Shown piece after piece: positions 1 through 6,736 of a stretch of 7,196 bases of DNA (the stretch's first letter is position 1; every line of letters begins with the position of its first letter). Below the pieces are notes generated by a model, which worked only from the letters and a program-made list of their open reading frames with translations, searched no databases and was not told the DNA's origin. This DNA comes from Terriglobia bacterium (GTDB taxonomy: Bacteria > Acidobacteriota > Terriglobia > UBA7540). Location: NCBI GenBank assembly GCA_030040455.1, contig JASHTR010000086.1:1-7196 (forward strand), given 5' to 3'. A program made the translations under genes and the position numbers.

Positions 1-854
1 CTCCGCACGTTTTTTCTTTCCACGTCTCCTCCCATCCCGGCAATAAGTCTGAGCATGGCGGTGCGTGTGGGATTCAGCCCCACATCACGAATCACGACCG
101 AGGACCCAGGCACCATCATCGCGGCAGCCACGAAAAACGCGGCAGAAGATATGTCTCCCGGAACTTGCCCGCGGAGAGCGCTCAACCGGGCAGGGCCGCG
201 AACGGCAATGCGGCCGGAGTAGCGGGTGATGGGCGCGCCCATCTGCTCCAAAGCGATTTCCGTGTGATCGCGGGTGGCAACGATCTCACGCACTTCCGTC
301 TCGCCCTCGGCGAGCAGGCCGGCAAACAAAACGGCTGTTTTCACCTGGGCACTGGCCACGGGCGGCTCAAAGCGGATGGGAGTGAGCGCGCCCCCTGCAA
401 TTTCAAGCGGAGGCAGGCCTCCCTCGGCAGACTTGATTCGCGCGCCCATTTCAACGAGCGGGTCAATGATGCGCTTCATGGGACGGCGGGAAAGCGAAGC
501 ATCTCCGGTGAGGCAGGATTTGAACGCCTGTCCTGCGAGAATGCCAGCCAGCATCCGCATGGTCGAGCCGGAATTGCCCGCATCGAGAGGGCCGGTCGGC
601 ACTCGGAGGCCACACCGTCCTCTGCCTTGTATTGTCACGCAGTCGTCGCGGCGTTCAATGGGAACACCGAGGGCGTCGAGGCAGGCGAGGGTGCTCTGGC
701 AATCGGCGCTTGAAGCAAACCCGAGGATCTCCGTGGTTCCCTCGGCAATCGCCCCAAGCATGGCGTAGCGGTGAGAAATCGATTTGTCGCCCGGCAAAGT
801 TATGGAGCCGGTCAGCCGCCGGGCCGGACGAATCGTCCTCGCTATTTCCTGCAT
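1..854 (-). CDS. aroA: 3-phosphoshikimate 1-carboxyvinyltransferase (EPSP synthase), C-terminus cut by window edge
   Basis: This enzyme transfers the enolpyruvyl group of phosphoenolpyruvate to shikimate-3-phosphate, the sixth step of the cytoplasmic shikimate pathway to chorismate. The frame is open from the ATG at 854 to the window edge, giving about 284 residues of a family usually near 430. Visible family motifs are LPGDKSISHR (residues 20-29, with the substrate-binding Lys and Ser), LDAGNSGSTMR (90-100), LTGDASLSRRPMKR (115-128), SAQVKTAVLFAGLLAEGETEV, the RDHTE motif, GDISSAAFF (233-241) and GLNPTRT (about 259-265). The NSG(S/T)T form resembles class II-type enzymes more than the NAGTAMR of E. 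coli. The catalytic Asp and Lys-Glu of the C-terminal half lie beyond the left edge. I chose the ATG at 854 because it places LPGDKS at the usual distance from the N-terminus and no other in-frame start was seen just upstream. No clear Shine-Dalgarno sequence precedes it. The identification is very secure. Confidence 0.96.
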   Translation of the reverse strand, partial: MQEIARTIRPARRLTGSITLPGDKSISHRYAMLGAIAEGTTEILGFASSADCQSTLACLDALGVPIERRDDCVTIQGRGRCGLRVPTGPLDAGNSGSTMRMLAGILAGQAFKSCLTGDASLSRRPMKRIIDPLVEMGARIKSAEGGLPPLEIAGGALTPIRFEPPVASAQVKTAVLFAGLLAEGETEVREIVATRDHTEIALEQMGAPITRYSGRIAVRGPARLSALRGQVPGDISSAAFFVAAAMMVPGSSVVIRDVGLNPTRTAMLRLIAGMGGDVERKNVR

Positions 855-907
855 GGTGAGCTCGCAATTGCTTGGTTCTTTGGCAAACTTCTGGACCGTG
901 TCATTGT

Positions 908-992
908 CATTCTGATCGAAGCGAAGAATCCCTGTATTTCGCTCAACATTGCAAATGCAGGGACTCTTCGCTCGCTGCGCTCGCTCAGAATG
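908..992. repeat. 85-bp imperfect palindromic intergenic repeat
   Basis: The left arm (908-939, starting CATTCTGATCGAAGCGAAG) and the right arm (953-992, ending GCTCGCTCAGAATG) are imperfect reverse complements around a loop of about 13 bases. The paired blocks are CATTCTGA/TCAGAATG, GAAGCGAAGA/TCTTCGCTC and TCCCTG/CAGGGA. Extra GCGA-type bases in the right arm form bulges. The element fills most of the gap between the isomerase stop and the aroA start, so it would be transcribed as a large stem-loop in any read-through message. It has no T-tract, so it is not a canonical terminator. A diverged relative lies at 2003-2106. The pattern resembles dispersed repeats I recall from acidobacterial genomes, but this was not checked. 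Confidence 0.75.
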
Positions 993-1026
993 TTGTTCCC
1001 TATGATTACGGAAATTCGGCGCGTCT

Positions 1027-1989
1027 TCAGGCGACGACCTCGTTCATAATTTTGAGTAGCCCCAGAAGAGACTCTCGCGTGCTCTCCACTTTGTTCCCGT
1101 CGGGCCGCCGGTAGTGGGTTTCGAGGGACATTGTATTGCTATACTGATGTTCCAAAACGGCCTCGATCTGGCCTTTCCAGTCAATAAAGCCCCCACCTAC
1201 AGGCGCCCAGGTAAGCTTGCCGGATTCAGGGTCTTTCTTAACATCCTTGATATGCATGTGAGAAAACAGGCCACTGACGTGGCGGTAACCATCGGGATAT
1301 GGCACTTCATGCAGCATGGCGGCGTTGCCCGGATCCCAGTTACCACGCAAATGGGGTGAATTCACTTCGCGCAGGAAGCGCCCTAACTCGGCTCCCGTTC
1401 CCACATTGCACTCGTGCTCGTTTTCGAGCACGAGAAGAATGCCGTTTCTGCCCGCGAGCTCGGCCGCTTTGGCCAGCCGGTCCCGAACGTAAGGGTACGC
1501 CTTTTCGGGATGTTCGACGCGCCAGTAGCTGAAGATGCGCACTTTCGGCGTGCCAAGAAAATGAGCTATCTCGAATGACTTTTTGAGCAGTGTATCGCTG
1601 TCTTTCTCCGTGAAATCGGACCGGAAGATATCGCGCTTCTCAGGACGTGCGGGCATCTCCGGCAGATTATACTTGAAGATGGGAGAGCCAATATCGCTGA
1701 CTTTAAGACGATGGTCTTCGATCGTGTGCTTAGCGCGATTGAGCTCCGCCCGGGAGAGATTCATCACATTCTTGCTCCACAGGTCTCGTAACTCGCAGTA
1801 GCCGAGCGAATAGCTGGAAATAAAGTCGAGCGCCTCCGCGAGATTTTCCGTGATTTCATCGGTGATAATGCCCAGTTTGAAGTTTGGGGGTGCTGTCATT
1901 TTTGCTCCTTGAGCTGACGTGAGTCCTAACCACGGCGCAGCCAGCAGTGATGCACGAAGAAATTTCCGGCGCGTCCAATCACTTTGCAT
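1027..1989 (-). CDS. Tat-exported sugar phosphate isomerase/epimerase-like TIM-barrel protein
   Basis: This 320-residue protein belongs to the xylose isomerase-like TIM-barrel superfamily (AP endonuclease 2 fold), which contains metal-dependent sugar isomerases, epimerases and related enzymes. The substrate cannot be read from the sequence. The N-terminus has a twin-arginine signal, TRRKFLR at residues 6-12, followed by a hydrophobic stretch to about residue 29 (ASLLAAPWLGLTSAQGA). This predicts folding in the cytoplasm and export by Tat. Probable divalent-metal ligands are E189 (VLENE), D219 (GNWDPGN), H246 (HMHIKD) and E290 (SLETH), in the family's usual order. Its length of about 290 residues after the signal is typical. 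The ATG at 1989 is supported by GAAGGAG with a 6-base gap and by the position of the Tat motif. It sits alone, separated by repeats from uvrA upstream and aroA downstream, so the context gives no pathway. The fold and signal are confident; the specific activity is unknown. Confidence 0.88.
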   Translation of the reverse strand: MQSDWTRRKFLRASLLAAPWLGLTSAQGAKMTAPPNFKLGIITDEITENLAEALDFISSYSLGYCELRDLWSKNVMNLSRAELNRAKHTIEDHRLKVSDIGSPIFKYNLPEMPARPEKRDIFRSDFTEKDSDTLLKKSFEIAHFLGTPKVRIFSYWRVEHPEKAYPYVRDRLAKAAELAGRNGILLVLENEHECNVGTGAELGRFLREVNSPHLRGNWDPGNAAMLHEVPYPDGYRHVSGLFSHMHIKDVKKDPESGKLTWAPVGGGFIDWKGQIEAVLEHQYSNTMSLETHYRRPDGNKVESTRESLLGLLKIMNEVVA

Positions 1990-1995
1990 GATTCG

Positions 1996-2002
1996 CTCCT
2001 TC
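1996..2002 (-). promoter_or_regulatory. Shine-Dalgarno sequence of the isomerase-like gene
   Basis: The minus strand reads GAAGGAG here, 6 bases before the ATG at 1989. It is the only strong ribosome binding site seen in the window, and it fixes the start of the Tat-signal-bearing protein. Confidence 0.75.
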
Positions 2003-2106
2003 TCAATCGAAGAATCCCTACATTTCGCTTAGGGTAAACTCTGCGCATCATCCTCGTTTTTACTGAAAATAAAATGCGGAGATTCCCCGCTTCGCCCGGG
2101 ATGACA
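2003..2106. repeat. Diverged copy of the palindromic intergenic repeat
   Basis: The left part (about 2003-2031) contains AATCGAAGAATCCCTACATT, matching the left arm of the 908-992 element (GAAGCGAAGAATCCCTGTATTT) with a deletion. The right part (about 2071-2106) read on the minus strand starts TGTCATCCCGGGCGAAGCGG and continues to GGAATCTCCGCATTTT, the same consensus in the opposite orientation. The two arms enclose about 40 bases of unrelated, AT-richer sequence. The element lies in the 185-bp gap between the uvrA stop (2175) and the isomerase start (1989). Its left edge overlaps the upstream end of the isomerase ribosome binding region. Confidence 0.6.
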
Positions 2107-2174
2107 CGCATCGTCGATTTTCTGACGCCTCCGGGCTTTTCCCACATTACGCGCCAAAGCCGCCCTTCGCGTCG

Positions 2175-5100
2175 CTACAGCGCGGCGCCCGGGAGCAGCG
2201 GCGCAAGGAATTTTGCGGTGTGAGAAGCAGGATGCCGCGCCACCGTTTCCGGTGGGCCGGCGGCTACCACATAACCACCCGTTTCTCCGCCTTCAGGCCC
2301 CAGGTCAACGATCCAATCGGCGGATTTTAGCATATCGAGGTTGTGCTCAATAATCAGCACTGTTCCGCCCGTGTCGAGCAGCCGGCGCAAGGCAGAGAGC
2401 AGCTTATTGATGTCGTCAAAATGCAGCCCGGTGGTTGGCTCATCAAGAATAAAAAGCGTATTGGAGCTGCCTTCAAGGGCAAGATGAGCCGCCAGCCGCA
2501 CTCTCTGTGCCTCGCCGCCGGAAAGCGTGGTGGCGGATTGTCCCAGGCGCAGATACCCCAGGCCTACCTCATCAAGCACGCTGAGCTTGCCGGTTACTTT
2601 GGGCGTGCTGGCAAAGAAAGCGATCGCCTCCCGCACCGTCATCTGCAGAACTTCCGCGATGTTTTTGCCCCGGTAGCTTATTTCCAGTACGCTCGTTTTG
2701 AAGCGCCGACCGCGACACTCCTCACACACCAGTTCCACATCCGCGAGAAATTGCATTTCCACCCTGACGGTTCCATCCCCCTGGCAAACTTCACAGCGCC
2801 CGCCCGGAACGTTAAAAGAGAAGTAGCCGGGCGTAAAACCGCGCTTGCGAGCCTCCGGCGTTTCCGAGAAGAGGTGCCGGATTTCATCGAAGGCTTTGAT
2901 GTAAGTCACAGGATTGGAGCGCGGCGTGCGTCCCAGCGGCGATTGATCCACCAGCACCACGCCGGCCAGAGCCTCGTCGCCCCCGATGGAATCGTATTCA
3001 GCGCGTGGCGCAGCAACACCCCGCCGCGCCCTTAGAGCGTTATAAAGAACGCTGTGCACCAAGGTAGATTTTCCCGATCCGGAAACGCCGCTCACGCACG
3101 TCATCAGGCCCAGTGGGATGGCGACGTCAACCGATTTCAGGTTGTGCTGCCGGGCCCCACGAATCTTCAGCCATCCTCTTTCCGGTTTGCGCCGGTGACG
3201 GGGCACGGCAATTTCGAGCTCACCTGCGAGATAGCGTCCAGTAAGCGAGTGAGGCTGGGCAAGGAGACCCTCCAGGCTACCTTCATAAACGATTTTCCCC
3301 CCATGCTCGCCGGCGCTCGGCCCCAAATCGATGATCTTATCGCCGTGGCGCATCATTGCCGGGTCGTGCTCTACGACCAGAATTGTATTGCCCAGGTCGC
3401 GAAGACGCTTGAGGATGCCGATGAGGCGGTCCGTATCGCGCGGGTGCAGGCCGATGGATGGCTCATCCAGCACATAGAGCGCGCCCACCAGGTTTGAGCC
3501 GAGCGACGTGGCAAGCTGGATGCGTTGCGATTCTCCACCCGAAAGCGTTGAAGCCAGCCGGTCAAGTGTGAGATATTCGAGGCCAACCTCGTTAAGGTAT
3601 CTTAGCCGCGAACGAATTTCCTCCAGAATCCTGTCCGCCACTGCGATCTGCGCGGGCGAGAAACGAAGCTGGCCGAAGAATTCTCCGGCTTCGCGGATGG
3701 TCATCCGGGAAATCTCTGCAATGTTCTTTCCGTTAATGCGGACGTTCAGAGCTTCCGGGCGCAGGCGCCCGCCCAAGCACTCACGACAGAGGGTGTAGCC
3801 GCGATAGCGGCTGAGAAACACGCGCACATGGAGTTTGTACTTCTTGCGCTCCAGGGCTTCGAAGAAGCCCCGAATTCCGGGGAAATTTTCATCTCCGCCG
3901 ATCAACCACCTTTTCTGATTCCCGGCAAGCTCATCGTACGGCACGCTCAGGGGAATGCTGCGCGAGCGCGCCAGCCGCTTCATGGACGCGGCAAACTCCC
4001 GATAGCGCGGCTTGGTCCAGGGTTCCACCGCTCCTTCAGCGAGCGTCTTGCTCTTGTTGGGGATCACCAGATCGAGGTCCAAATCAATCGTGTTACCGAA
4101 ACCCTGGCAGCGAGGGCAGGCGCCGAAGGGGTTGTTGAACGAAAAAAGCCGCGGCTCCGGTTCCTCGAAAGCTGTCCGGCAGCGCTTGCATTCGAAGTGC
4201 TCGTTAAACACTATACGCTCCGGGGGGGCCGCGCCCGCAGAGACCGGAAATTCCAGAACGGCTTCTCCCGCCTCGCGAAAACAAATTTCGACCGAATCAA
4301 TGAGGCGCTGCCGCAATTCGGGACTGACCGAGAGACGATCGACCAGGATGAAGACAGGCCGCGAGAAATCAATTTCCAACAAGGATTCCGGGACCGAAAA
4401 CTCAAATACTCGTCCGTCCTGGCAGAGGCGGTTGAACCCGCGCTGGCGGAGGGAAAATAGCCTTTGCCGAATTGCTTCGCTGGGTGCCGTGGGACCCTTC
4501 GCGCTCTTCACCCCATCCCTTGCTGCCGGAGGCTTTCCGGTCGCCTTGATCTTGCGTGAGGATTTTGCGGCCAGCGGAGGACCATCGAAGGATGCGTGCT
4601 CTACGTCTCTCGATCCCGCTTCAGTCTTTTGGCTTTCTGGCCTCGCGCGCGGAGCGTCATTGAGGGGGAAGGTCACCTGGAAGGGGCGGCCGGCTTCGTG
4701 AGCGAGTGCGCGGTCCGCAATCTCGTCTACCGTGTCCTTCCGCACCACCTCGTTGCAGCGCGGGCACAGCGTCACGCCCACGCGCGCGAAAAGCAGACGA
4801 AGATAGTCGTAGATTTCCGTTGCTGTCGCCACGGTGGAGCGGGGGTTGCGCGTGGTGTTTTTCTGCCGGATGGCTACGGCCGGAGCGATGCCACTGATCT
4901 CGTCCGCTTCGGGCTTTTCCATGCGCTCCAGAAACTGCCGCGCGTAGGCAGAAAGCGATTCAACATAGCGGCGCTGGCCCTCCGCGTAAAGCGTGTCAAA
5001 AGCCAGACTGGACTTGCCGGACCCGGAAACCCCGGTAATCACCGTCAGCCGATTGTGGGGAATCTCGCAATCGACGTTTTTCAGGTTATGGACCCGAGCT

Positions 5101-5225
5101 CCACGCACTACAATTGCAGTCTGCCCTTTTGCAGCTTCGGGGAACCCTCCTGATAAGGCTGTGGAATAAGCCGGTCCCGGAGAAGACATCTGACGGTTCA
5201 CATGAGTTTCAGAGAGTTGACTCAT
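2175..5225 (-). CDS. uvrA: UvrABC excinuclease subunit A (UvrA)
   Basis: UvrA is the damage-sensing ATPase of nucleotide excision repair; as a dimer it loads UvrB on lesions in the cytoplasm. The 1016-residue protein has two ABC modules. Module 1 has Walker A GVSGSGKS (65-72), signature LSGGESQR (561-568) and Walker B with LDEPS (586-590). Module 2 has Walker A GVSGSGKS (713-720), LSGGEAQR (901-908) and ILDEPTTG (926-933). Zinc-finger cysteines are seen at C346/C349/C370/C373 and C811/C814/C834/C837. The region between residues about 150 and 345 corresponds to the UvrB-binding and insertion domains, so this is a canonical UvrA rather than the shorter UvrA2 type. E. coli UvrA has 940 residues. 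The extra length comes from about 35 N-terminal residues before the conserved VRGARVHNLKN and a Lys/Pro/Ala-rich insert at about 191-250. The start is uncertain: neither M1 nor M13 has a good Shine-Dalgarno sequence. The identification is certain. Confidence 0.98.
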   Translation of the reverse strand: MSQLSETHVNRQMSSPGPAYSTALSGGFPEAAKGQTAIVVRGARVHNLKNVDCEIPHNRLTVITGVSGSGKSSLAFDTLYAEGQRRYVESLSAYARQFLERMEKPEADEISGIAPAVAIRQKNTTRNPRSTVATATEIYDYLRLLFARVGVTLCPRCNEVVRKDTVDEIADRALAHEAGRPFQVTFPLNDAPRARPESQKTEAGSRDVEHASFDGPPLAAKSSRKIKATGKPPAARDGVKSAKGPTAPSEAIRQRLFSLRQRGFNRLCQDGRVFEFSVPESLLEIDFSRPVFILVDRLSVSPELRQRLIDSVEICFREAGEAVLEFPVSAGAAPPERIVFNEHFECKRCRTAFEEPEPRLFSFNNPFGACPRCQGFGNTIDLDLDLVIPNKSKTLAEGAVEPWTKPRYREFAASMKRLARSRSIPLSVPYDELAGNQKRWLIGGDENFPGIRGFFEALERKKYKLHVRVFLSRYRGYTLCRECLGGRLRPEALNVRINGKNIAEISRMTIREAGEFFGQLRFSPAQIAVADRILEEIRSRLRYLNEVGLEYLTLDRLASTLSGGESQRIQLATSLGSNLVGALYVLDEPSIGLHPRDTDRLIGILKRLRDLGNTILVVEHDPAMMRHGDKIIDLGPSAGEHGGKIVYEGSLEGLLAQPHSLTGRYLAGELEIAVPRHRRKPERGWLKIRGARQHNLKSVDVAIPLGLMTCVSGVSGSGKSTLVHSVLYNALRARRGVAAPRAEYDSIGGDEALAGVVLVDQSPLGRTPRSNPVTYIKAFDEIRHLFSETPEARKRGFTPGYFSFNVPGGRCEVCQGDGTVRVEMQFLADVELVCEECRGRRFKTSVLEISYRGKNIAEVLQMTVREAIAFFASTPKVTGKLSVLDEVGLGYLRLGQSATTLSGGEAQRVRLAAHLALEGSSNTLFILDEPTTGLHFDDINKLLSALRRLLDTGGTVLIIEHNLDMLKSADWIVDLGPEGGETGGYVVAAGPPETVARHPASHTAKFLAPLLPGAAL

Positions 5226-5249
5226 CGACGATCGTATAACGGTTTGTAT

Positions 5250-5275
5250 CGCAGGGTCCGCCGCTTGACCCTGCG
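5250..5275. repeat. Perfect 9-bp inverted repeat in the uvrA upstream region
   Basis: CGCAGGGTC (5250-5258) pairs with GACCCTGCG (5267-5275) around an 8-base loop. On the plus strand it is followed by GCTTTT, a weak T-run, but no plus-strand gene lies to its left for it to terminate. On the minus strand it falls 25 bases before the uvrA ATG and could sit in the mRNA leader or the promoter. The flank to 5296 read on the minus strand begins TGTCATTCCCTGCAG, echoing the TGTCATYC start of the two repeats at 908-992 and 2003-2106. Confidence 0.6.
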
Positions 5276-5364
5276 GCTTTTCTGCAGGGAATGACAGAAA
5301 TGCCGCAAAGTTTCCAAAGACAGTGGAGTTCCCATCGTTCAGCCCAAACTCTTCATTATACTTC

Positions 5365-5393
5365 CGACGACATCCCCGAGGGGATGCGGGTCG
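5365..5393. repeat. Small hairpin with internal loop
   Basis: CATCCCC (5371-5377) is followed almost at once by GGGGATG (5380-5386). Outside these, CGAC (5365-5368) can pair with GTCG (5390-5393) across a small internal loop. In RNA the innermost pair would open to give a CGAG tetraloop. No T-tract follows on either strand and no function is evident. Confidence 0.45.
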
Positions 5394-5447
5394 TATCCCT
5401 CAAGGTCGCGTCAAAGTCCCAGAAGTGTAAGATGGCACAGCGCCGCT

Positions 5448-5489
5448 GGTGCGAAGCACCTGTGGAGTGCGGCAACTTGCTGCCGCACT
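5448..5489. repeat. Tandem hairpins, probable dispersed repeat
   Basis: A small stem GGTGC/GCACC with loop GAA (5448-5460) is followed 5 bases later by a perfect 9-bp stem, AGTGCGGCA (5466-5474) with TGCCGCACT (5481-5489) around a 6-base loop. The GTGCGGCA...TGCCGCAC block resembles a palindromic intergenic repeat I recall from acidobacterial genomes. This is a recollection, not a search result. The plus strand continues GTTTCTACATTTTCC, which is not a clean terminator tail. Confidence 0.55.
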
Positions 5490-5588
5490 GTTTCTACATT
5501 TTCCGAGCCGAAATCATGTCCTCAAACGGCTTTGCCGCCTGACTTGCGGAAGGGCTCGGCCTTTCCCAACCCCCGGCCTTTTCCACCT

Positions 5589-6710
5589 TCACCACAAGTC
5601 TGTGCCTTGTGTTCCCTGGTGTAGTGTCCCTAACGCTTCTTTACATTTGGCGATTTTGGACATTATGTCCTCGACCGAGTCGGTCCATACAAAGACTCTG
5701 GGATTTTGGTTGTGGTTCTCGAGGTATTCGTGAATCGCTGCGACCAGTTCTGACCCGCTGCGAAAAGAACCGCGCCGGATGCGTTTATCGGCAATTTCCC
5801 GGAACCATCGCTCGCCCAGATTGAGCCAGGATCTCGATGTGGGCACGAAATGCAAATGAAACCGCGGGTGACGCCGAACCCAGGATTGAACGCGCGGGTG
5901 CTTGTGGGTCCCATAATTATCCACAATCAGATGCATGCCCAATTCCGCGTGGGTCTCCGCATCGATCCGTTTCAGGAAGCGAATAAACTCCTGATGCCTG
6001 CGGCGAGGCATGCAGTCACCAATGACCTTGCCATCCAGCAGGATGAGGGCGGCGAACAAGGTGGTGATCCCATGGCGCTTGTGGTCGTGCGTCATCGTCC
6101 CGCAACGCTCCTTCTTCATCGGCAAGCCGGGTTGGGTACGGTCCAGTGCCTGGATTTGGCTCTTCTCGTCGACGCACAACACCAAGGCCCGGTCAGGAGG
6201 GTTCAGGTATAGACCCACGACATCCCGCAGCTTCTCCAGAAAATGGGTGTCTCGGCTCAGCTTGAAGGTCTTGACCAAATGCGGCTTGAGGTTGTGTTGA
6301 GTCCACATGCGCTGGACCGCCATGCGGCTAACCCCTTGGGCCCGGGCCATGCTGCGCACCGACCAATGAGTGACATTCGCAGGCTTCGTGTGCAAGGTCG
6401 CCTCGACGATGGCCTGGGTTTTACGGGGCGAAAGGCTGGGGATTCGGCCCGGCCGGGGAGCGTCCTTTTTCAGCCCCGCCAATCGAAGAGCCAGAAAGCG
6501 CTCCCGCCACAATTGCACCGTGGGTCGGGAAATCTCCAAGGCCTGGGCGATATCCTGGTCCAACGTTCCCTCGGTGGCCATCGAGATAATCTGCACACGC
6601 TGGACCATGCGAACGGAAAGGCTCCGGCTGTGGGAGCATGCCGCCAAGGTCGCTTGCTCCTCGCCAGACAGAATAATTGGAACCGCAACTCGGCTCATGG
6701 ATTCCAGCAT
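5589..6710 (-). CDS. IS630-family transposase
   Basis: This 373-residue DDE transposase belongs to the IS630/Tc1-mariner group, which moves by cut-and-paste into TA dinucleotides. The N-terminus has a helix-turn-helix (about residues 48-72, DQDIAQALEISRPTVQLWRERF), then a second DNA-binding segment (about 95-145), then the catalytic core. Candidate catalytic residues are D181 (LCVDEKSQ), D264 (LIVDNYGTHK) and E300 (WLNLGERWF), with 35 residues between the last two, as the family expects. The protein appears intact. The last ten residues (HQGTQGTDLW) seem to lie beyond the candidate left IS end at 5622-5623 and to be encoded by flanking host DNA. The start may be M1 (6710) or M5 (6698); neither has a clear ribosome binding site. 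It lies in the same orientation as its neighbours, between lspA and uvrA. Confidence 0.93.
   Translation of the reverse strand: MLESMSRVAVPIILSGEEQATLAACSHSRSLSVRMVQRVQIISMATEGTLDQDIAQALEISRPTVQLWRERFLALRLAGLKKDAPRPGRIPSLSPRKTQAIVEATLHTKPANVTHWSVRSMARAQGVSRMAVQRMWTQHNLKPHLVKTFKLSRDTHFLEKLRDVVGLYLNPPDRALVLCVDEKSQIQALDRTQPGLPMKKERCGTMTHDHKRHGITTLFAALILLDGKVIGDCMPRRRHQEFIRFLKRIDAETHAELGMHLIVDNYGTHKHPRVQSWVRRHPRFHLHFVPTSRSWLNLGERWFREIADKRIRRGSFRSGSELVAAIHEYLENHNQNPRVFVWTDSVEDIMSKIAKCKEALGTLHQGTQGTDLW
5624..5638. repeat. Candidate left terminal inverted repeat of the IS630 element
   Basis: GTGTCCCTAACGCTT follows the TA at 5622-5623 and pairs imperfectly with the right end (about 11 of 16 aligned columns, core CCTAACG). 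On the minus strand it encodes part of the transposase C-terminus, so it is both coding and terminal sequence. Confidence 0.5.
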
Positions 6711-6720
6711 ACCGTCATCA

Positions 6721-6736
6721 AACCGTTAGGTAAGGC
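6721..6736. repeat. Candidate right terminal inverted repeat of the IS630 element
   Basis: AACCGTTAGGTAAGGC precedes the TA at 6737-6738. Its reverse complement shares CCTAACG and flanking bases with the left end. It lies directly upstream of the transposase start, where the terminal repeat and any promoter would be expected to overlap. Confidence 0.5.

Larger units (their letters stand above)
5226..5621. other. Non-coding region upstream of uvrA, rich in hairpins
   Basis: I find no credible gene in these roughly 400 bases. They hold several short inverted repeats, listed separately (5250-5275, 5365-5393, 5448-5460, 5466-5489), and a stretch at about 5585-5621 that looks like a dispersed intergenic repeat. 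No convincing -35/-10 pair for uvrA was seen. A TTATAC hexamer lies on the minus strand just before the uvrA ATG (about 5233-5238), but it has no matching -35 and would imply an almost leaderless message. Before the IS630 insertion this region probably joined the downstream flank of lspA. Confidence 0.6.

Noticed and set aside
165..768. Plus-strand frames opposite aroA
   Set aside because: The minus strand encodes clear EPSP synthase motifs throughout this stretch, so the plus frames are shadows.
1926..2147. A 73-codon minus-strand frame upstream of and overlapping the isomerase start
   Set aside because: It runs through the degenerate repeat and overlaps the Tat signal region out of frame. 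Its product looks like translated repeat sequence and has no recognisable motif.
2343..4701. Long plus-strand frames opposite uvrA (for example 2343-3035, 3828-4460, 4012-4701)
   Set aside because: They are antisense shadows of a high-GC gene. The products have no domain, and uvrA on the other strand is unambiguous.
5276..5282. Intrinsic terminator formed by the 5250-5275 hairpin and GCTTTT
   Set aside because: The T-run is short and interrupted, and no plus-strand gene precedes it. On the minus strand it has no U-tract.
5291..5542. An 83-codon plus-strand frame in the uvrA-IS gap
   Set aside because: It has no ribosome binding site or recognisable motif, and it crosses several palindromic repeats. 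A chance frame is the simpler explanation.
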